A DNA stretch of 10,723 nucleotides from Clostridiales bacterium UBA735. Lineage in GTDB: Bacteria; Bacillota; Clostridia; Oscillospirales; Oscillospiraceae. The stretch spans positions 2,652-13,374 of the forward strand of contig DBLB01000045.1 in assembly GCA_002298695.1 (NCBI GenBank). The letters run 5' to 3'. Position numbers and translations under genes: made by a program. The notes beneath the pieces were generated by a model. That model did not search any database, was not told the origin of the DNA, and saw only the letters and a program-made list of their open reading frames with translations. This document shows, piece by piece, positions 8,069 to 10,723 of the stretch; the stretch's first letter is position 1; every line of letters begins with the position of its first letter.

Positions 8069-8100
8069 GGACGGGAACACAGGACAGGAGGAGACAGCCT

Positions 8101-9120
8101 ATGCAGTCCAGGCGGCGTATCTGCATCATCTACACTGGCGGCACGATCGGTATGATTCCGAGCGAAAAGGGCTATGTGCCGAGCAGCGGCGCATTTCTGA
8201 AGCTTCTGCGGGACATCCCCGATCTCTACTGGCCGGCGATGCCGGATTGGGACGTGGTGGAGTTTGATCCGCTGCTGGACTCGTCCGACGTTGCGGTGCG
8301 GGAATGGAACCAGATCGGGCGCGCCATTGCGGAGCGCTATGACGAGTACGACGGCTTTGTTGTGCTCCACGGGACGGATACGATGGCCTATTCGGCATCC
8401 GCACTGGCATTCATGCTGGAAGATCTGGCGAAGCCCGTCATCTTCACCGGTGCGCAGATCCCGCTGGGGCAGATCCGCACCGACGGACGGGACAACATCA
8501 TCAACTCCATGCTTATCGCGGCCTCAGGGCGAGTGCATGAGGTCTGCATCTATTTTAATGGGCTGCTGCTGCGCGGCTGCCGGAGCGTGAAGCGATCGTC
8601 TGACCAGTTTGAGGCGTTTGCGGCCCCGAATGATACGCCGCTGGCCTTTGCGGGCATTCAGATCCAGTACAGGCGCAGCGCGCTGCGGCCCGTGCCGGAG
8701 GGGGAGTTCCGCTTCCAGCCGCTCAGCGAGCTGCCGATCGGCGTGGTCAAAGTCTTTCCGGGCATCCAGTTCGGCCATTTTGCGTCGCTGATGACAGAGA
8801 AGCTGCGCGGCGTTGTGCTCGAGACGTTCGGCGCGGGGAACATCCCCGGCGCGGCGCAGAACGCGCTGCTGCCGATCATCGAGCGCGCGTATCAGAACGG
8901 GACGATCATCGTCGTCTGTTCGCAGTGCTCGCAAGGGACGGTCAGCCTCGGGACCTACGCCTCCAGTGCGGCGCTGCACGAGGTCGGCGCGGTGAATGGC
9001 CGCGACATGACGACCGAGGCCGCGTTCACAAAGCTCTATTACCTGCTCAGCCGCTCGGACAATGTCGAATGGGTCAAGGATCAGCTTGGCCGCGACCTGC
9101 GCGGCGAGCTGACGGAATGA
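8101..9120 (+). CDS. ansA: Type I (cytosolic) L-asparaginase
   Basis: A 339-residue protein that hydrolyses L-asparagine to L-aspartate and ammonia in the cytoplasm. Asparaginase/glutaminase family motifs are intact: YTGGTIGM near the N-terminus with nucleophile T12, the flexible-loop Y25, substrate-binding DSSD (60-63), the second signature VLHGTDTM with T92 and D93, and K164 of the catalytic triad in RSVKR. The absence of a signal peptide and the overall length (E. coli AnsA is 338 residues) indicate the type I cytosolic form, not the secreted type II. T162 and C273 sit where E. coli AnsA has its allosteric asparagine-site residues, so cooperative regulation by asparagine is possible (inference). 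The frame is open back to 7855, but the upstream part lacks coding character and precedes the promoter, so ATG 8101 is used. The methyltransferase gene follows after 10 bases. Confidence 0.96.
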   Translation: MQSRRRICIIYTGGTIGMIPSEKGYVPSSGAFLKLLRDIPDLYWPAMPDWDVVEFDPLLDSSDVAVREWNQIGRAIAERYDEYDGFVVLHGTDTMAYSASALAFMLEDLAKPVIFTGAQIPLGQIRTDGRDNIINSMLIAASGRVHEVCIYFNGLLLRGCRSVKRSSDQFEAFAAPNDTPLAFAGIQIQYRRSALRPVPEGEFRFQPLSELPIGVVKVFPGIQFGHFASLMTEKLRGVVLETFGAGNIPGAAQNALLPIIERAYQNGTIIVVCSQCSQGTVSLGTYASSAALHEVGAVNGRDMTTEAAFTKLYYLLSRSDNVEWVKDQLGRDLRGELTE

Positions 9121-9130
9121 GGAAGGTATC

Positions 9131-9952
9131 ATGCTCATTGAGATCAACGACATCAGTGCGCCGGAGCTGGACGTCTTCGCGCGTCTGACCGAGGCGCAGC
9201 TCCGCAGCCGGCTCGAGCCGGAGAAGGGCGTCTTCATCGCGGAGAGCCCGAAGGTCATCACGACTGCCGTGGAAAACGGCTACCGGCCGGTCTCGTTCCT
9301 GATGGAGCGGCGGCACGCGGCGGGAGATGCGGCGGCACTGCTGGCCCGGTTCCCGGACGTTCCGGCGTACACAGCGGAGCGGGATGTGCTCGCAAGCCTG
9401 ACGGGCTATACGCTGACGCGCGGTGTGCTCTGCGCGATGCGCCGCCCACAGCTGCCTGACGTCGAGACCGTCTGCGCCGGGGCGCGGCGTGTGGCTGTGC
9501 TGGAGGGCGTGGCGGATTCGACGAACGTCGGCGCGCTCTTTCGTTCGGCGGCGGCGCTCGGCGTGGATGCCATTCTGGCGACGCCGACGTGCTGTGATCC
9601 GTTCTGCCGCCGCGCGGTCCGCGTCAGCATGGGGACGGTGTTCCAGGTTCCGTGGACGTACATCGGCGACGCGCCCGGCGATTGGCCCGAACGGGGGATC
9701 GCGCGGCTGCGCGCGCTCGGGTTCCGCACGGCGGCGATGGCCCTGACGGACGATTCCGTCTCCATCGAGGACGAGGCGCTCATGGCTGAGCCGAAGCTCG
9801 CCATCGTCCTCGGCACCGAGGGAGACGGCCTCGCGCGCACGACGATCGCAGCCTGCGACTACACGGTAAAGATCCCGATGTCGCATAAGGTGGACTCGCT
9901 GAACGTGGCCGCGGCGGGCGCGTTGGCGTTCTGGCAGCTCCGGGCTCGCTGA
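9131..9952 (+). CDS. TrmH/SpoU-family RNA 2'-O-ribose methyltransferase
   Basis: A 273-residue SPOUT methyltransferase that transfers a methyl group from S-adenosylmethionine to a ribose 2'-OH of rRNA or tRNA. The N-terminal half (about 15-105) fits the SpoU substrate-binding domain, including EKGVFIAESPKVI (31-43). The C-terminal half (about 118-270) has all three SpoU motifs: motif 1 with N132, G134 and the catalytic R138 (STNVGALFRSAAALG); motif 2 IVLGTEGDGL (225-234); motif 3 IPMSHKVDSLNVAAA with S256, N258 and the knot-forming loop. Length is normal for RlmB/TrmH-like paralogues. Clostridia carry several of these and the target nucleotide cannot be read from sequence, so I give no gene symbol. 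It starts 10 bases after ansA with GAGGAAGG as ribosome binding site, so it belongs to the ansA transcript. The two functions are unrelated. Confidence 0.95.
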   Translation: MLIEINDISAPELDVFARLTEAQLRSRLEPEKGVFIAESPKVITTAVENGYRPVSFLMERRHAAGDAAALLARFPDVPAYTAERDVLASLTGYTLTRGVLCAMRRPQLPDVETVCAGARRVAVLEGVADSTNVGALFRSAAALGVDAILATPTCCDPFCRRAVRVSMGTVFQVPWTYIGDAPGDWPERGIARLRALGFRTAAMALTDDSVSIEDEALMAEPKLAIVLGTEGDGLARTTIAACDYTVKIPMSHKVDSLNVAAAGALAFWQLRAR

Positions 9953-9970
9953 AATTGCGGAAGACCGTGC

Positions 9971-10177
9971 GGAGACTGTCAAAAAACTATGAAATGCAGC
10001 CCCGTAACAGAGTAGCGGGGAATGGCCCAGGCCAGCCTCTCTTGCCCTTCGGGCAATTCACCTTCAGAGTGAAAGGGGCAAAAAGCCCCTTTCGCGTTCA
10101 ATCAAGCAGTTTTCTGAACTTTCCAAGTTCAGAAAACTGGACGAGCAGCGGGGCGAAAAGACTTTTTCGACACGCTG
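9971..10177 (+). repeat. Structured intergenic repeat, long copy B (207 bp)
   Basis: The ends match copy A (2920-2992): GGAGACTG...ATGAAATGC at the left and AGCGGGG...GACACGCTG at the right. The interior is a chain of hairpins: TTGCCC/GGGCAA (10042-10056); TTCAC/GTGAA (10057-10073); GAAAGGGGC/GCCCCTTTC with an A5 loop (10071-10093); CAGTTTTCTGAACTT/AAGTTCAGAAAACTG, a perfect 15-bp stem with loop TCC (10107-10139); and CGAAAA/TTTTCG with loop GACT (10154-10169). GCCCCG (9999-10004) can also pair with CGGGGC (10149-10154) to close the whole set. Direct repeats GAGTAGCGGGG (10010-10020) and GAGCAGCGGGG (10143-10153) bracket the module that A lacks. It lies between trmH and the HMA promoter, contains no ORF, and accounts for most of the 9953-10271 gap. 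No stem is followed by a clean U-tract. A non-autonomous mobile or REP-like element is the best guess. Confidence 0.72.
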
Positions 10178-10193
10178 CGTGTGATTTTTTCAC

Positions 10194-10221
10194 TTGCATA
10201 TTTTGTGCGGCGTGCTATAAT
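10194..10221 (+). promoter_or_regulatory. Sigma-A promoter for the HMA protein gene
   Basis: TTGCAT (10194-10199), a 16-base spacer and an exact TATAAT (10216-10221). Transcription would start near 10228, giving a leader of about 44 bases that includes AGAAGGAGA before ATG 10272. The -35 box begins 17 bases after the end of repeat copy B. No CopY, CsoR or ArsR operator that I recognise is visible. Confidence 0.78.
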
Positions 10222-10271
10222 GTGGTCAGAAAAAGAGTTCAGCCACTCTAACCAGAAGGAGACGGTATCCC

Positions 10272-10523
10272 ATGACAGAAACCAAGCTGAAGATCGACGG
10301 CATGATGTGCGGCATGTGCGAGAGCCACATCAACGACGCCATCCGCCGCGCGTTCAACGTCAAAAAAGTGACCTCGTCGCACAGCAAGGGCGAGACGGTC
10401 GTGCTCTCGGAGGAGCCGCTCGACGAGCAGGCGCTGCGCAAGGCCATCCAGGAGACAGGATATGAGCTGAAGGGCGTGAGCAGCGCACCGTATGAAAAGA
10501 AGGGCCTGTTCCATCGAAAATAA
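10272..10523 (+). CDS. Small HMA-domain metal-binding protein (CopZ-like chaperone family)
   Basis: An 83-residue cytosolic protein starting at ATG 10272 behind GAAGGAG. Residues 3-70 form one heavy-metal-associated domain with the metal-binding loop IDGMMCGMCESH; C13 and C16 are the CxxC ligands. The GYELKGV segment (67-73) matches the end of the ferredoxin-like fold, and a basic tail (KKGLFHRK) follows. HMA proteins of this size normally shuttle Cu(I) or a similar thiophilic ion to a P-type ATPase or regulator. No ATPase or CsoR/CopY regulator is in view, so partner and metal are unknown. It has its own promoter. Immediately downstream is a chromate-transporter remnant, which is the only other metal-related signal in the window. 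Confidence 0.9.
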   Translation: MTETKLKIDGMMCGMCESHINDAIRRAFNVKKVTSSHSKGETVVLSEEPLDEQALRKAIQETGYELKGVSSAPYEKKGLFHRK

Positions 10524-10526
10524 TTT

Positions 10527-10542
10527 ACCCGGGAGGCCGGGT
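10527..10542 (+). other. Short hairpin after the HMA gene
   Basis: ACCCGG (10527-10532) pairs with CCGGGT (10537-10542) across the loop GAGG. No U-tract follows, so it is not a canonical terminator. The stem-loop contains a GGGAGG (10531-10536) spaced like a ribosome binding site for the TTG at 10545, so it could once have masked translation of the downstream gene (inference). Confidence 0.35.
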
Positions 10543-10544
10543 CC

Positions 10545-10700
10545 TTGCAGAGCAAAAAGACGATCCTGCGGAAGTTGGTTTTTCCATGCTGTATCTCAGC
10601 GCGTCTACCTTCGGCGGCCATCAACGGCGCAATTGCCGCCGGCTGCAAGCCGGCCGCTACGCTGGCCGGGGCGCTCAACCTCGTGATCTCCCTGCTTTAA
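10545..10700 (+). pseudogene. Decayed fragment resembling the N-terminus of a chromate transporter (ChrA family)
   Basis: Three pieces recall ChrA-family N-termini when read across two frames. From TTG 10545, preceded by GGGAGG at 10531-10536, the frame reads LQSKKTILRKLVF. After a run of five T (10579-10583) the matching frame shifts, and from 10586 it reads MLYLSASTFGG, close to the conserved YLSAFTFGGG of these transporters. One extra T would restore F-S-M continuity. From about 10617 the match returns to the first frame as AINGAIAAGCKPAATLAGALNLVISLL, resembling the later AVNGAIVVGYKLAG..GAL segment, and ends at TAA 10698-10700. The roughly 40-45 residues that normally separate these two motifs, including the PGAI approach, are missing. 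Intact family members are much longer and multi-pass. I recognise this from motif memory only; a genuine 51-codon ORF in the first frame cannot be excluded. Confidence 0.55.
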
Positions 10701-10723
10701 TACTGATTCTTGATTAAAACATT

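Noticed and set aside
7855..8100. N-terminal extension of the asparaginase to a start at 7855
   Set aside because: It would begin upstream of the promoter at 8040-8068, its translation looks non-coding, and ATG 8101 has an ideal ribosome binding site and aligns with AnsA N-termini.
9074..9982. 302-codon - strand frame opposite the TrmH-family gene
   Set aside because: Shadow of a gene with all three SpoU motifs; no domain or ribosome binding site.
10071..10139. Intrinsic terminator for the ansA-trmH operon
   Set aside because: The 9-bp and 15-bp stems are strong but neither is followed by a U-tract, and both belong to the repeat module; a factor-independent terminator cannot be claimed.
2905..10271. 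CRISPR array, tRNA or known riboswitch in the intergenic regions
   Set aside because: The repeats are two non-tandem copies without spacers, and no tRNA cloverleaf or recognisable riboswitch core was seen.

Overview
The window looks like chromosome of a GC-rich (about 60% by eye) gut-type Clostridia, most likely Oscillospirales. Three things point there: strong AGGAGG-type ribosome binding sites, consensus sigma-A promoters, and the gene families present (DUF1846, anchored GH3, PspC, very large modular secreted protein, small orphan HMA protein). This placement is inference from gene content and style. Most of the window is ordinary chromosome. I found no phage, plasmid, CRISPR, tRNA or rRNA.

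Layout. (1) Bases 1-2904, + strand: a tight operon of a 5'-truncated DUF1846 gene, a membrane-anchored single-domain GH3 glycosidase and a PspC-domain membrane protein. It ends in a short intergenic repeat (copy A, 2920-2992) and a strong, probably bidirectional terminator (2999-3035). (2) Bases 3053-7756, - strand: one 1567-residue secreted protein built from beta-sandwich modules, a PQQ/BamB-type beta-propeller and a C-terminal Ig-like domain. Its promoter has perfect consensus -35 and -10 hexamers, and its leader carries three consecutive hairpins. (3) Bases 7757-8100: divergent promoter region. (4) Bases 8101-9952, + strand: a two-gene operon of type I L-asparaginase and a TrmH/SpoU-family RNA 2'-O-methyltransferase. 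(5) Bases 9953-10271: a 207-bp multi-hairpin repeat (copy B, 9971-10177), then a promoter. (6) Bases 10272-10523: an 83-residue HMA metal-binding protein. (7) Bases 10545-10700: what appears to be the decayed N-terminus of a chromate transporter (ChrA family), with a frameshift and an internal deletion.

How the genes relate. The GH3 enzyme and PspC protein suit a cell-envelope role. The giant secreted protein is an extracytoplasmic binding or structural protein with no visible enzyme domain or surface anchor. Asparaginase and the methyltransferase are housekeeping functions that share a transcript. The small HMA protein beside a chromate-transporter remnant hints at a former metal or oxyanion locus.

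The most interesting non-coding signal is the repeat pair. Copy A is what remains if copy B loses the 133 bp between two 11-bp direct repeats, and copy B itself is a chain of hairpins including a perfect 15-bp stem. I did not find a convincing new multi-gene system.
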